The notes beneath the pieces were generated by a model. It had not been told where the DNA came from. It did not search any database and saw only the letters and a list, made by a program, of their open reading frames with translations. A stretch of DNA of 64,000 nucleotides from the NCBI RefSeq assembly GCF_014287875.1, contig NZ_JACOPN010000006.1:124001-188000 (forward strand), written 5' to 3'. Below, piece by piece: positions 45,260 through 55,692 of the stretch. The DNA comes from Flintibacter faecis (GTDB lineage: Bacteria > Bacillota > Clostridia > Oscillospirales > Oscillospiraceae). A program made the position numbers and the translations under genes. How positions within the stretch are numbered: the stretch's first letter is position 1; every line of letters starts with the position of its first letter.

Positions 45260-45494
45260 ACCAGATCATCTCCCGCACCGCTCGAATCAGCGTCACCATC
45301 CATGACAGCGCCACAAGCCCCACCAGAGCAAAGAAAATCCCGTCCGCCAGAGCGGTATGGGCCAGATACCACGGGCGGAATACCGTGATAACCAATGCCC
45401 CGTACAGCAGCGGTACGGACAGCCGCAGCGTCTGCGCCAGACAGATGATCCCTCCCAGCAGCGCCAGCCCCAGCGATAAAACAGCAGCCATCAT
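45258..45494 (-). CDS. Small hydrophobic membrane protein of the ICE remnant
   Basis: The 78-residue protein is almost wholly hydrophobic, with two to three membrane helices (MAAVLSLGLALLGGIICLA, FFALVGLVALSWMVTLI). The ATG at 45494 lies eight bases from GGAGG. A 13-codon in-frame extension is rejected. Both ends are bracketed by perfect hairpins (45224-45259 and 45532-45568). Function is unknown. Confidence 0.65.
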   Translation of the reverse strand: MMAAVLSLGLALLGGIICLAQTLRLSVPLLYGALVITVFRPWYLAHTALADGIFFALVGLVALSWMVTLIRAVREMIW

Positions 45495-45920
45495 GTTCCA
45501 TGCCTCCTTCTTCGATTTGCGGTATGTTACCATCGGCAGACAGACTTTACAAGAGCCTGTCTGCCGATTTTTTCGCCTTGGGTGTCAATAAGACACCCAA
45601 GGTTGGACGGCGAGGGTGTCTATTGCACACCCTTGACCTTAAATCTTTTGCAGGAACTTTTGATTCCGGGGTATTCACCACGCTATTTTTTCGGGAGGAG
45701 TAGTGAGGGGGTATCTGAAAAAACAGAAAACCGCTTTCGGCAACATTGTCGAAAGCGGTTTAAAAGTTCAAAGCCGTTGGTAAATACCCGCCCGTTCGCC
45801 CCGTGCCGCACCGTGCGGCGTTCTTCCGCACCGGGCAGCGTCCCTGCCCATCCCCTCTGGCAGAGGCCCCCACAGGCGGCGTGTGGGCAAAACCAGTAAA
45901 CAATAGTAAAAGGAGAGCCT
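45495..45920. repeat. Non-coding region with four hairpins
   Basis: Perfect or near-perfect inverted repeats lie at 45532-45568 (ATCGGCAGACAG arms, followed by TTTTTT), 45578-45600 (TTGGGTGTC/GACACCC), 45613-45633 (AGGGTGT/ACACCCT) and 45728-45761 (AAACCGCTTTCG arms). No gene was recognised. The right part leads to TnpW. Confidence 0.75.
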
Positions 45921-47857
<1,937 letters not shown>

Positions 47858-47869
47858 GCGTCGTAAATA

Positions 47870-47965
47870 CGATGACCTGCCGGGGTATCCCAGGAATCAC
47901 TTGTTACCCCTGTGAGGGGGGAACAAATGGTTTCCGGGGTTTTTCTTTTTCTTTGGCCAACTTTT
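47870..47965 (+). terminator. Terminator region after the serine recombinase
   Basis: The stem TTGTTaCCCC / GGGGggAACAA (about 47901-47930) is followed by CCGGGG and a long T-rich run. Confidence 0.65.
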
Positions 47966-48082
47966 GACCACAGATTTTCTTCTGCTCTCCCTCTATTTTG
48001 CCCCTTATTTTTAATCATTCCACTTATCAAGTTTTAAAACAAGGGGTAAACTATAAAAAACAGTTCAACATATGAGGTTCAT

Positions 48083-48809
48083 GTGATGCGTGCTGACACA
48101 AAAAAGGCGATCTGCGACTTATTCTTGACCTTCGATATTTCATCCTCAAATGCATTACCGTACCTGGAGCTACACTTGGTTTGTCGTGTCAGGATGAAGA
48201 AGTATCGTTCTTACAAGGGTGAAGTTGGCAAAATTGCGCCAAATCTCTTAAACCGGGACTTCCGCGCCGAAAAGCCAAACCAGAAGTGGGTCACCGATGT
48301 GACAGAGTTCAGTTTGTTTGGCCAGAAACTGTATCTGTCTCCAATTCTCGATCTGCACAGCAGCGATCTGGTCAGCTATACCATATCGGATCGCCCTGTG
48401 CTCAGCATGGTGACGACCATGCTGAACGAGGCATTTGCAAAAATTCCAGACGGAACAAACCTCATTCTCCATTCTGATCAAGGCTGGCAGTACCAACATA
48501 AACAGTATCAACGGATGCTCCGAGAGAAAGGCATCCGGCAGAGCATGAGCCGAAAAGGAAACTGTCTAGACAATGCTGTGATAGAAAATTTCTTTGGGCT
48601 GCTCAAGAGCGAACTGCTGTACTTGCAGGAATTTCAGTCCATGGAACACTTCAAGCAGGAACTCGTTGCATATCTGGATTACTACAACAACCGCAGGATC
48701 AAGGCAAAACTGAAGGGCTTGCCGCCTGCAATTCACAGACAACAAGCCCTTTCGGCTGCTTGAACAATTTTTACTTCAAAATATTGTCTAACTTTTCGGG
48801 GTCACTTCA
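48083..48809 (+). pseudogene. IS3-family transposase fragment with right terminal repeat
   Basis: The C-terminal part of an IS3/IS150-type OrfB remains from about 48175: [20 protein letters not shown], first Asp in VTDVTEF, second in [10 protein letters not shown] and Glu in [15 protein letters not shown]. The orfA and the N-terminal OrfB are gone. The right end TGTCTAACTTTTCGGGGTCA (48785 onward) fits an IS3 terminal repeat. The first 30 or so codons of the frame are degenerate or unrelated. Confidence 0.8.
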
Positions 48810-48858
48810 TCCATGCCAGTGCTGACTTTTTCATCATAACCGATTCGCCTGTCATGGC

Positions 48859-49758
48859 TCACCGCTGTTCTTCCCAGTTGGAGGGTTCTTCAGGGGCGTA
48901 GATTTGCCGCTGATTGATGAACTCCCCTTCCATCCTGCCATAGCAATTGCGACATTTCGCAGCGGGGTATTTCGCCCCACTGCATCGGTTTTTACAATCA
49001 GGCGGACAGTAGTCCTCCCAATTCGCCGCCAGTAATATCCACTTTGGCACAAAAGTCTTCATTGTGCCGTTGTCCATTTCTTTTCTGCGGTACAATTTAG
49101 TCCGAACGCCGTCAAATGCCTCATCTTCACGGAAGTGCAGTACCAGCAGTTTCTTATCCCACCCATGCTCTGAATGGTATAGGCACTTCAGAAACAGCTT
49201 TTTTCCTTCGGCATATATCCCATCCACTCTGCACTGTATCACCCTCGTTCCGGTGACCTTCCCTCTACGCCATATATTGGCGGACTTGTTCGAAATCAAA
49301 GTGTCTTGAAGCCGTCCCGAACCCAAATGGGTCAGGCCGCCCATGTAGATGTACCCCTCTTGCCACATCTGCTCCAGTGTACTCACGGGCTTTTCGTCTT
49401 CGTTCTGTTCTCCCGGCACCGGTTCCTTCCCGGGGACACCTCCTTTTTTCGTTCCTCCTGCGGGTCCATGTCCTCCCGTTCTCTTCTGCTGTTCTCTCAA
49501 AATATGAGAAAAAAACGCATCTTTATCAAACTTTTCCATGCTGTGAGGCCGCTTATCTTGGCTCGATAGCTTACGACAATACGGATCTCCATGTTCCGTA
49601 TCAGGGTAACACACAAAAAAAGATACTCCATTCCGGGTCATCAATTGCAGCCCCACTCCGCACATCGCGCAGAAATATCGCTTTCCGGGTTCTGCATTTT
49701 CAGCATAGATAACATCTCCCGCCGCACCATTTCTTTGTTTGTGTGCTTTGCGTATCAC
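48859..49758 (-). CDS. Cysteine-rich protein of unknown function (second cassette)
   Basis: The 299-residue protein is not recognised. It has a CxxC near the N-terminus (YFCAMCGVGLQLM), a Gly/Lys/Pro-rich linker (about 95-125), a beta-rich middle (ANIWRRGKVTGTRVIQCRVD; GKKLFLKCLYHSEHGWDKKLL) and a C-terminal Cys cluster (YCPPDCKNRCSGAKYPAAKC, RNC) that may bind zinc. GTG at 49758 lies eight bases from GGAGG; a TTG further out is less likely. It sits between an IS3 fragment and XRE genes, and may be cargo of the second integrase element. Confidence 0.65.
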   Translation of the reverse strand: MIRKAHKQRNGAAGDVIYAENAEPGKRYFCAMCGVGLQLMTRNGVSFFVCYPDTEHGDPYCRKLSSQDKRPHSMEKFDKDAFFSHILREQQKRTGGHGPAGGTKKGGVPGKEPVPGEQNEDEKPVSTLEQMWQEGYIYMGGLTHLGSGRLQDTLISNKSANIWRRGKVTGTRVIQCRVDGIYAEGKKLFLKCLYHSEHGWDKKLLVLHFREDEAFDGVRTKLYRRKEMDNGTMKTFVPKWILLAANWEDYCPPDCKNRCSGAKYPAAKCRNCYGRMEGEFINQRQIYAPEEPSNWEEQR

Positions 49759-49811
49759 AGCGTTCACCTCCGTCAATTTTAGTTATATTATACCATTTTT
49801 CAGCATAATGG

Positions 49812-50171
49812 TCAATTTTCATGCTTACCGCGCACCCATTCCCGTACTACAATCTTCTTTAGCTCAATCAGCATTTCCAGCAGTACAGCCTCCTGCTCCA
49901 CGGTACACCCTTCGAGAATTTTCCGTTCTTTCGATCGGTTAACCTGTTCTCGCTTCAGTCCAAGCAGCTCGTCCAAACCAATATTCAATGCGTCCGCAAC
50001 ACGGAGCAACGTCGAAAGACTTGGCTCCTTCTCACCTCGCTCTACTCGGCTGACGTAAGGAACGGAAAGGTCGGCTCGTTCCGCCAAGGTCTGCTGGGTC
50101 ATGCCCTGTGCGATCCGTGCTGACCAGATGTTTACACCTAACCTGCTGTCCTTATATCTATCTTTCGACAC
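49812..50171 (-). CDS. XRE-family regulator with C-terminal helix
   Basis: The 119-residue protein has a standard Cro/CI HTH (SARIAQGMTQQTLAERADLS; YVSRVERGEKEPSLSTLLRV; LNIGLDELL) and a C-terminal helical tail. It starts with GTG after GAGGAG. With the next XRE gene it forms the regulatory end of the second integrase cassette. Confidence 0.82.
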   Translation of the reverse strand: MSKDRYKDSRLGVNIWSARIAQGMTQQTLAERADLSVPYVSRVERGEKEPSLSTLLRVADALNIGLDELLGLKREQVNRSKERKILEGCTVEQEAVLLEMLIELKKIVVREWVRGKHEN

Positions 50172-50323
50172 GACACCCTCACTCCTCGCTGTTTTTCTTC
50201 AGCATAACAGGTCGCTTTCAAATTTCCATGGCCTCCCGGCAGGGAATCTTGCTCGCAGGCTATGACGCAAAACGCCGGAGAAGAACCGTGTCAGGTTCTC
50301 TCCGGCATTTTCTTACTGTCGAT

Positions 50324-50680
50324 TTACACGTTTTTTGTCAAGCTTCGCTGCGCCGTTTGGAGCAAGTCCGCAATCACACTAAGTTCTCCCGGCGTAAACC
50401 CATTCAGCAGGGATCGAGCTGTCAGCAGTGCAGCATCCTCGGCCGGTTCTGGCGTTCCAACCAGTTCGCCCAGAGACACCTCCAGCACACGACACAGTGC
50501 ATACACCGTCGTCAGCTTGCTGTTGGCATAGCCATGTTTCAGTTTACTCACCTGTGTGGCCTCTATTCCAATTGCCTCCGCCAGCTTCTCCTGGCTCATA
50601 TTCCGCATCCGCCGCAGTTTTGCGATTCGCAAACCGACCTGCTTCAAATCTACTTTCGGCGGCATCTCAATTTCACGCAT
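50324..50680 (-). CDS. XRE-family regulator
   Basis: The protein is about 118 residues, with an N-terminal Cro/CI HTH (KLRRMRNMSQEKLAEAIGIE; VSKLKHGYANSKLTTVYALC) and a C-terminal helical part. The ATG at 50680 follows AGGAG; a TTG seven codons upstream is possible. It overlaps the MobC-like gene by 8 bp, so it is in the xis-int-mobC transcript. Confidence 0.8.
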   Translation of the reverse strand: MREIEMPPKVDLKQVGLRIAKLRRMRNMSQEKLAEAIGIEATQVSKLKHGYANSKLTTVYALCRVLEVSLGELVGTPEPAEDAALLTARSLLNGFTPGELSVIADLLQTAQRSLTKNV

Positions 50681-51020
50681 GTTCTGTCTCCTGTTCTCCA
50701 AATTTCATCAAGTCATGGTACAATCGTGCAGCATACTTCACCGCTTCCCAAAATTCCGGGGACTCCTCGGAACAACCGTTCAGCTCCAGCAGCCGTTTGC
50801 TGATACGGCACATATCTTCCCGCAGTGCCCGAAATACTCTGGGATTTCCGACAACTACTACATCCTGTTCCAGACTCCGTCGGCACAGATAGTCCTGCTT
50901 TGTCAGTCCAGACAGCCGCACCCGCTCATTGATCGCTGCATTCTCCTCCGGCGATACCCGGAATGCAATCGTCACCCTTCGAAGCCGTCCGTGGCAGTCT
51001 AAATTCTTCTGTGACATCAT
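50673..51020 (-). CDS. MobC-like protein of the second cassette
   Basis: The 115-residue paralogue of the protein at 21218-21553 shares the N-terminal KNLD...AFRVSPEE, LSGLTKQDY, VVVxGNPRV pattern and gene order. It starts within the integrase stop (ATGA overlap). Role in relaxosome formation is inferred. No relaxase gene remains nearby. Confidence 0.7.
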   Translation of the reverse strand: MMSQKNLDCHGRLRRVTIAFRVSPEENAAINERVRLSGLTKQDYLCRRSLEQDVVVVGNPRVFRALREDMCRISKRLLELNGCSEESPEFWEAVKYAARLYHDLMKFGEQETEHA

Positions 51021-52101
51021 ATTTCCCCCTGTTCCGCCAGCTCCAACTGTCTCGCCATCTCCTGCTGTACCGTGGGAAAGAGATGGGCATAACGATACGT
51101 GATGTCAATGCTCTCATGGCCCATCCGTTCTGCAATAGCCGCAGCGCTGAACCCCAAATGGATCAGTAACGACACATGAGAATGCCTCAAATCGTGAACC
51201 CGGATGCGCGGCAAGCTCTGTCTGTCTCCGAATTTGTGAAGATGATTTGCCAAAAAGTGCTTCGTCACAGGAAACAGCCGATCCGTCCGTTGCAGATCAT
51301 AACACATCTTTTGATAGTCCCGCAGTTCGTCGCAGAGGAATTTCGGCATGGTGATTACCCGCGTACTTTTGGGTGTCTTCGGCAAAGTAACGATGTCCCG
51401 CCCATGAATATGCTGGAATGTCTTAGAAATCGAGAGCTTCCGCTTCTCCAAATCCACATCCTCCGGCGTTAGGGCCAGCAATTCGCCCTCCCGGATGCCA
51501 CACCAATAGAGAACCTGGAAACAGTAATAGGCAAGAGGAATTTCCATCGCCGCCTGCGAAAACTTCTGATACATCTCCTGCGTCCAGAACCGCATTGGCT
51601 CTGCCGGCTTTTCTTTTCCCATATTCCCTGCTCTCTGCGCCGGGTTGCTCTGGAGATCATAAAATCGGACCGCATGGTTGAAAATGGCGCTGAGTTGATT
51701 GTGAACCGTCTTCAGATAAACCTGGGAGTAAGGCTTTCCCGTTACCGGGTCCCGATAGCGCAGCAGTTCATTCTGCCACTGAACCACATCTGTGGAACTA
51801 ATATCGCAGACCGCCATATGACCGAAGTAGGGCAGAATCTTGTTGTTAATAATGTTTTTCTTTGTGCTGCAGGTGCTCTCTTTCAGTCTCGGAGTCCGGT
51901 CCTCACGATAGACGTCCACAAAAGCACGGAAGGACATGGACAAGTCCTTGCTTCTTCTCTGGTGAAAGTCCCGCTCCCACTGCGTCGCCTCCCGCTTGGT
52001 GGAAAAGCCGCGCTTGGTTGCCCAATGGACCTCCCCCTTCCAATCCCGGTAACGGAGTTTAGAGTACCACGTGCCGCGCTGGGGGCCTTATAAACAGACA
52101 T
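51017..52101 (-). pseudogene. int: Tyrosine integrase with one-base frameshift
   Basis: The catalytic parts are intact: GIREGELLAL, HDLRHSHVSLLI, GHESIDITYRYAHLFP. The start (MSVYKAP, 52101) and the rest are in different frames. The break is at a run of five G (about 52081-52085 on the plus strand); six G would restore MSVYKAPQRGTWYSKLRYRD and continue to the end. It may be a true inactivation or a homopolymer sequencing error. It is homologous to the integrase at 20142-21215 throughout. Confidence 0.85.
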
Positions 52102-52113
52102 ATCGCTCCCCCC

Positions 52114-52299
52114 TCACGCAGACTGGCCGCTGTAGATTTTCTCTTCGAAGTAAACTCTGTTCACCCGGCCGGCCACAGTAAGATACCCCTTGGCCCGCAG
52201 CTCTGCGTTCAGTCCTCGGATGATTTTGTATGCCATCGTTTCCGACACCTCCATCATCGCCGCTACATCGCTGACCTTCAGAAATTTTTTGTTTTCCAT
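52114..52299 (-). CDS. xis: Excisionase-like HTH protein of the second cassette
   Basis: The 61-residue winged-helix protein (KVSDVAAMMEVSETMAYKII; LNAELRAKGYLTVAGRVNRV) is closely related to the xis at 19943-20155. The ATG at 52299 is eight bases after AAGGAG. The int gene follows 12 bp later. Confidence 0.8.
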   Translation of the reverse strand: MENKKFLKVSDVAAMMEVSETMAYKIIRGLNAELRAKGYLTVAGRVNRVYFEEKIYSGQSA

Positions 52300-52696
52300 G
52301 CTGCACACTCCTTATGCGCCCGTTCACAGTAGGCCGAGCAATGTTTTGGAAAACAAAGCACCGTGCAGGGCAGAAGCCTACACGGTGACCGTCAGTCATG
52401 GATCGTACTCTCAACTCCCACAGGATTTTTCTTGCCTACTGGCCGAAAAAAGTGTATACTAAATCTGCGGTGCGGAGATTTCCGTTGTGTAGGTGGTAAG
52501 GCACCTGCGTAGGTGTAAAAGAGTGCCAGTTCTTTTACACTGCCGCTGTTTCATTTTCTGATGCTATTATATAATATAGGGGCCCCTATTTCAATTGAAA
52601 TTTCTCACAAATATAAGGACCCCTATATATCTATTTTGCTATTTACTTTGATTTCATTGTACACACATCCCCCATTTAGCTAGGAGGTCAAGCTTT
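52300..52696. other. Regulatory spacer with palindromes
   Basis: The 397-bp gap between xis and the RHH gene contains CACCGTG/CACGGTG (about 52360-52386) and the perfect GTGTAAAAGA/TCTTTTACAC hairpin (about 52516-52541). No gene was seen. Confidence 0.55.
52576..52628. promoter_or_regulatory. Paired operator-like palindromes upstream of the RHH gene
   Basis: ATAGGGGCCCCTAT (52576-52589, perfect) and ATATAAGGACCCCTATAT (52611-52628, imperfect) share the AGG-n-CCCCTAT half and are centred about 37 bp apart. RHH proteins often bind such repeated sites at their own promoters. Confidence 0.5.
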
Positions 52697-52894
52697 ATGC
52701 CACCATCAGAGGCCCAGAAAAAGGCAACCGCAAAATGGCAGAAGGAAAAGGTCGAAGAAATCAAATTCCGTGTTCCCAAAGGGAAAAAGGAGATTATCCA
52801 GGCCTTTGCACAGAAGCACGGGGAATCCGTCAATGGACTTCTGTATCGCCTTGTAGAGGAAGCTATGCAGGCAGAAGATTTTCGCTTGGATTGA
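52697..52894 (+). CDS. Ribbon-helix-helix (Arc/CopG-like) protein
   Basis: The 65-residue basic protein has an RHH pattern (VEEIKFRVPKGKKEIIQAFA; GESVNGLLYRLVEEAM). It has a strong ribosome site (AGGAGG). No toxin gene follows, so it is a solitary regulator or an orphan antitoxin. A hairpin ends the gene. Confidence 0.75.
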   Translation: MPPSEAQKKATAKWQKEKVEEIKFRVPKGKKEIIQAFAQKHGESVNGLLYRLVEEAMQAEDFRLD

Positions 52895-52898
52895 ATGA

Positions 52899-52945
52899 CA
52901 CAACGCCCAATAGAAACAGCCGTGTTGGCTGGGTCTGTTGGGCGT
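52899..52945 (+). terminator. Terminator-like hairpin after the RHH gene
   Basis: The stem CAACGCCCAA / TTGGGCGTTG encloses AGC/GCT. There is no long T-run. Confidence 0.55.
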
Positions 52946-52967
52946 TGCTCATAGGGCATGGATAATG

Positions 52968-53949
52968 GGTGCCGTCAAGATTTGGACCTGTTGACAAAGT
53001 GGTGCGCAAATCCTTTCTGTGGAACAATAGTTATAGGAAGGATGCAGCATGATGGGACACCAAAGCAGACAAATGGCAATGATTTTCGTGGGTATAGAGT
53101 CACTGATTCCAGAAACCCACCTGCTGCGGAAGATCGAGCGGATGGTATCCTTTGATTTCATCTATGATCTTCTGGCGCCATATTATCCGGCAACAGGCCG
53201 TCCATCTGTGGACCCTGTCAGTATGTTCAAAATGCTCTTGATCGGATACCTGTATGGCATCAAATCAGAGCGGCGGTTGGTGGAGGAAGTTCAGCTCAAC
53301 ATCGCCTACCGATGGTTTTGCGGATTTGAACTGGATGACACGATCCCAAATCACTCCACATTCAGCAAGACCAGAACACGAAAATGGCAACAGAGCAGCC
53401 TTTTATGAAATAGTCAAGCAATGCATAGACAGCGGGCTGATCGACGGAGAAGCTATGGCTGCGGATGGAAGCTACATTCCGGCCAACGTATCAAGAGAAA
53501 GCTGGATCAATGTAGAAACAGAAGTTGAACAGAGTACCAGGTCGAGGGCGATGCCTGTATGCGCTGTCCAAAACGGCCGAGCTGTTTTGACAAGGCTGGA
53601 ATTCGGCGCAGAGTGTTGGCCAGCAGCTGTTATCCGGCATTTTTCAGAGGGCATCAGCGCGTGGGAACTCCTGAATTCCTGTCCATGATGCGGCTTCGTA
53701 AAATCTGGGCCGAGGGCAGTTTCTCCGTCTTGAAACGGGAACACTGTATTTCAAAGATTCGAAAAAGGGGCATTCTTGCAGCTACGGAAGAATGCCTCCT
53801 TGCCGCCATGGCCCTAAATCTTAAGCGGATGGCAAAATGTCATCTTTCTGCCATCTTTCGCTATCTCCCAATTTATTATTCTGCTGGGGCCACGATGGGT
53901 TTCAGCTGAATTTTTATGTTTGTCAACAGGTCCAAATCTTGACGGCACC
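52968..53949. mobile_element. Degenerate insertion sequence with perfect 31-bp inverted repeats
   Basis: The ends at 52968-52998 and 53919-53949 are perfect 31-bp inverted repeats (outer GGTGCCGTCAAGATTTGGAC). The 982-bp body holds a broken transposase. No target-site duplication is obvious. It lies just downstream of the glycan operon. Confidence 0.85.
53052..53909 (+). pseudogene. IS1182-like transposase, frameshifted and internally deleted
   Basis: The N-terminal part (LAPYYPATGRPSVDPVSMFK; IAYRWFCGFELDDTIPNHST; FSKTRTRKW) shifts frame near 53395 into YEIVKQCIDSGLIDGEAMAA, and later into a C-terminal AEGSFSVLKREHCISKIRKR segment. The middle of the family's catalytic region is missing. Confidence 0.8.
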
Positions 53950-53981
53950 GGCTGGACTACCACAGTGGTCATATGGAGCCC

Positions 53982-55115
53982 TTAGATGTTTTCACAAACG
54001 TTGAGCGCCTGCTCCAACGCCTGGTCCATGTTATAGTACTTGAAATCCGCCAGACGTCCGCAGCAGATCAGGTTGGGAACGGCCTCGGCGGCGCGGCGGT
54101 ACTGTTCATACTGCTGCTTGCTCTGCTCGGTCAGTACGGGGTAATAGGGCTCCTGCTGGGTGCCCTCCTGATAGGTCAGCGGGTACTCCAGGGCGTAGCT
54201 GGTCCCGGTGCCGGTCTGGACGGGCAGCTTTTTATACTCGGTGATTCGGGTATAGCCCGCTTCCTGAGGATACGCGACGACGGGCGCATCTTGCAAGCTC
54301 TCCTTGTCCTCATACTTCCACTCGAACCGCAGGGAACGATAGGGCAGGCGGCCATAGATGCCGCCAAACAACTCGTCCAGCGCGCCGGTATACACCACGG
54401 GAATCTCCAGTGGAACACCGTCCAGGAAGATACGGTCATTTCGAATTTGAATGTGGTCCAGGGCCTCAACACCCAGTTCAACGTGAATGTTGGGGTGATC
54501 CAGCAGGTTCTGGAAAAAGTGCGTGAACGACTGCTCCGGCATCACCTGGTAGGGGTCGTCGAAGTACCCCTCCTCATAGGAGAACCGCAGCGGCACCCGC
54601 TTCAGCACGCTGGGGTCGATCTCACTGGGAGACACTCCCCACTGCTTCGCGGTGTAGGGCGCGTAGTCGTTCTGGAACAGGAATTCCGCATAGCCCCGGA
54701 TGTCCTCGTCGGGGTGCGCCAGGACCTCCACCACCGTGGCGGTATCCCGGCCAGAAAAGGCTTTTTTGAGCTTTTCTTTCAGCAGCTCCGCCTTTTCCGC
54801 CGGATAGAAGGTGTCGATGGTGGTGAAATTGAAGGGCGTCGGCGTGTACTTCCCGCCCCAGGCCGCGCCGCAGGTCAGCTTATAGTCCTGCCACCGGCCG
54901 AATCGGCACATATAGTCATACAGTTCCTTTTTCTTCGTGTGGAACGTGTGCGGGCCGTACTTCTGAACCAGAAAGCCGTGCTCGTCCACATAGTCATACA
55001 TATTGCCGCCGATGTGGTCCCGGCGCTCCCAAATGGTGACCTGCTTTCCATGTTCCGCAAGGTGGCGGGCTACGACGGCCCCGGAAAGGCCGCAGCCAAT
55101 TACAAGGTAGTCCAT
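53982..55115 (-). CDS. glf: UDP-galactopyranose mutase
   Basis: The 377-residue flavoenzyme interconverts UDP-galactopyranose and UDP-galactofuranose. It has the FAD Rossmann motif DYLVIGCGLSGAVVARHLAE, RRDHIGGN, the active-site region YGPHTFHT, and the C-terminal GRLADFKYYNMDQAL. The ATG at 55115 begins one base after the upstream stop; earlier in-frame codons overlap rfbC. It is the last gene of the glycan operon and implies galactofuranose in the polymer. Confidence 0.95.
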   Translation of the reverse strand: MDYLVIGCGLSGAVVARHLAEHGKQVTIWERRDHIGGNMYDYVDEHGFLVQKYGPHTFHTKKKELYDYMCRFGRWQDYKLTCGAAWGGKYTPTPFNFTTIDTFYPAEKAELLKEKLKKAFSGRDTATVVEVLAHPDEDIRGYAEFLFQNDYAPYTAKQWGVSPSEIDPSVLKRVPLRFSYEEGYFDDPYQVMPEQSFTHFFQNLLDHPNIHVELGVEALDHIQIRNDRIFLDGVPLEIPVVYTGALDELFGGIYGRLPYRSLRFEWKYEDKESLQDAPVVAYPQEAGYTRITEYKKLPVQTGTGTSYALEYPLTYQEGTQQEPYYPVLTEQSKQQYEQYRRAAEAVPNLICCGRLADFKYYNMDQALEQALNVCENI

Positions 55116-55116
55116 A

Positions 55117-55692
55117 TTAAAATCCGCCATAGCTGTCCATGAACTGTGCAAACGTCTGCAAGTTCTGATCCTTATCCGCCAAAATCACCTTTTCCGGTCC
55201 GCCGACCTGCTCCAGCGGCCAGGCAACGCCAATATCCGGGTCGTTCCACAGGATGCCGTCGTCATACTCGCCGTAGAATTTCTCGCCGCACTTGTAGGAG
55301 ACAATGGAATCCTCCAGCACCAGGTAGCCGTGCGCGCAGCCGGCAGGTACGAGGATCTCATTGTGCTTATCCCCAATCAGGTCAAATGCCAGCCACTTCT
55401 GAAAGGTCGGGCTGTCCTTGCGGAGATCGACGACCACGTCCCACACATGGCCCCAAATACAGCGCACCAGCTTCGGCTGCTGCTTGACGCGCTGGAAGTG
55501 CAGGGCGCGAATGACGCCCTTGTGGCTGGTCGTGTAAAACACCTCGGCCAGGTCGTGATGAATTCCGTTGGCCTCAAACACCTCTTTAGAATAATCCTTC
55601 GTAAAGCAGCCACGGATGTCGTCCGCATTAAAGGGTGTCACCTCGATCAGCCCTGCGATCTCCGTCTCGTGAAATTCAAATTTCTGAATCAT
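55117..55692 (-). CDS. RmlC-like NDP-hexulose epimerase
   Basis: The 191-residue cupin resembles dTDP-4-dehydrorhamnose 3,5-epimerase (RIRG-type DDIRGCFTKDY; GVIRALHFQRVKQQPKLVRC; LVPAGCAHGYLVLED with its catalytic His). Because it sits with CDP-glucose enzymes, the likely substrate is CDP-4-keto-6-deoxyglucose (as for AscE) rather than the dTDP sugar. GGAGGAAG precedes the ATG at 55692. ATGA overlap with the gene before. Confidence 0.85.
   Translation of the reverse strand: MIQKFEFHETEIAGLIEVTPFNADDIRGCFTKDYSKEVFEANGIHHDLAEVFYTTSHKGVIRALHFQRVKQQPKLVRCIWGHVWDVVVDLRKDSPTFQKWLAFDLIGDKHNEILVPAGCAHGYLVLEDSIVSYKCGEKFYGEYDDGILWNDPDIGVAWPLEQVGGPEKVILADKDQNLQTFAQFMDSYGGF

Noticed and set aside
44055..45761. 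Possible CRISPR array in the hairpin cluster
   Set aside because: The hairpins differ in sequence and spacing; there is no repeated unit with regular spacers and no cas genes.
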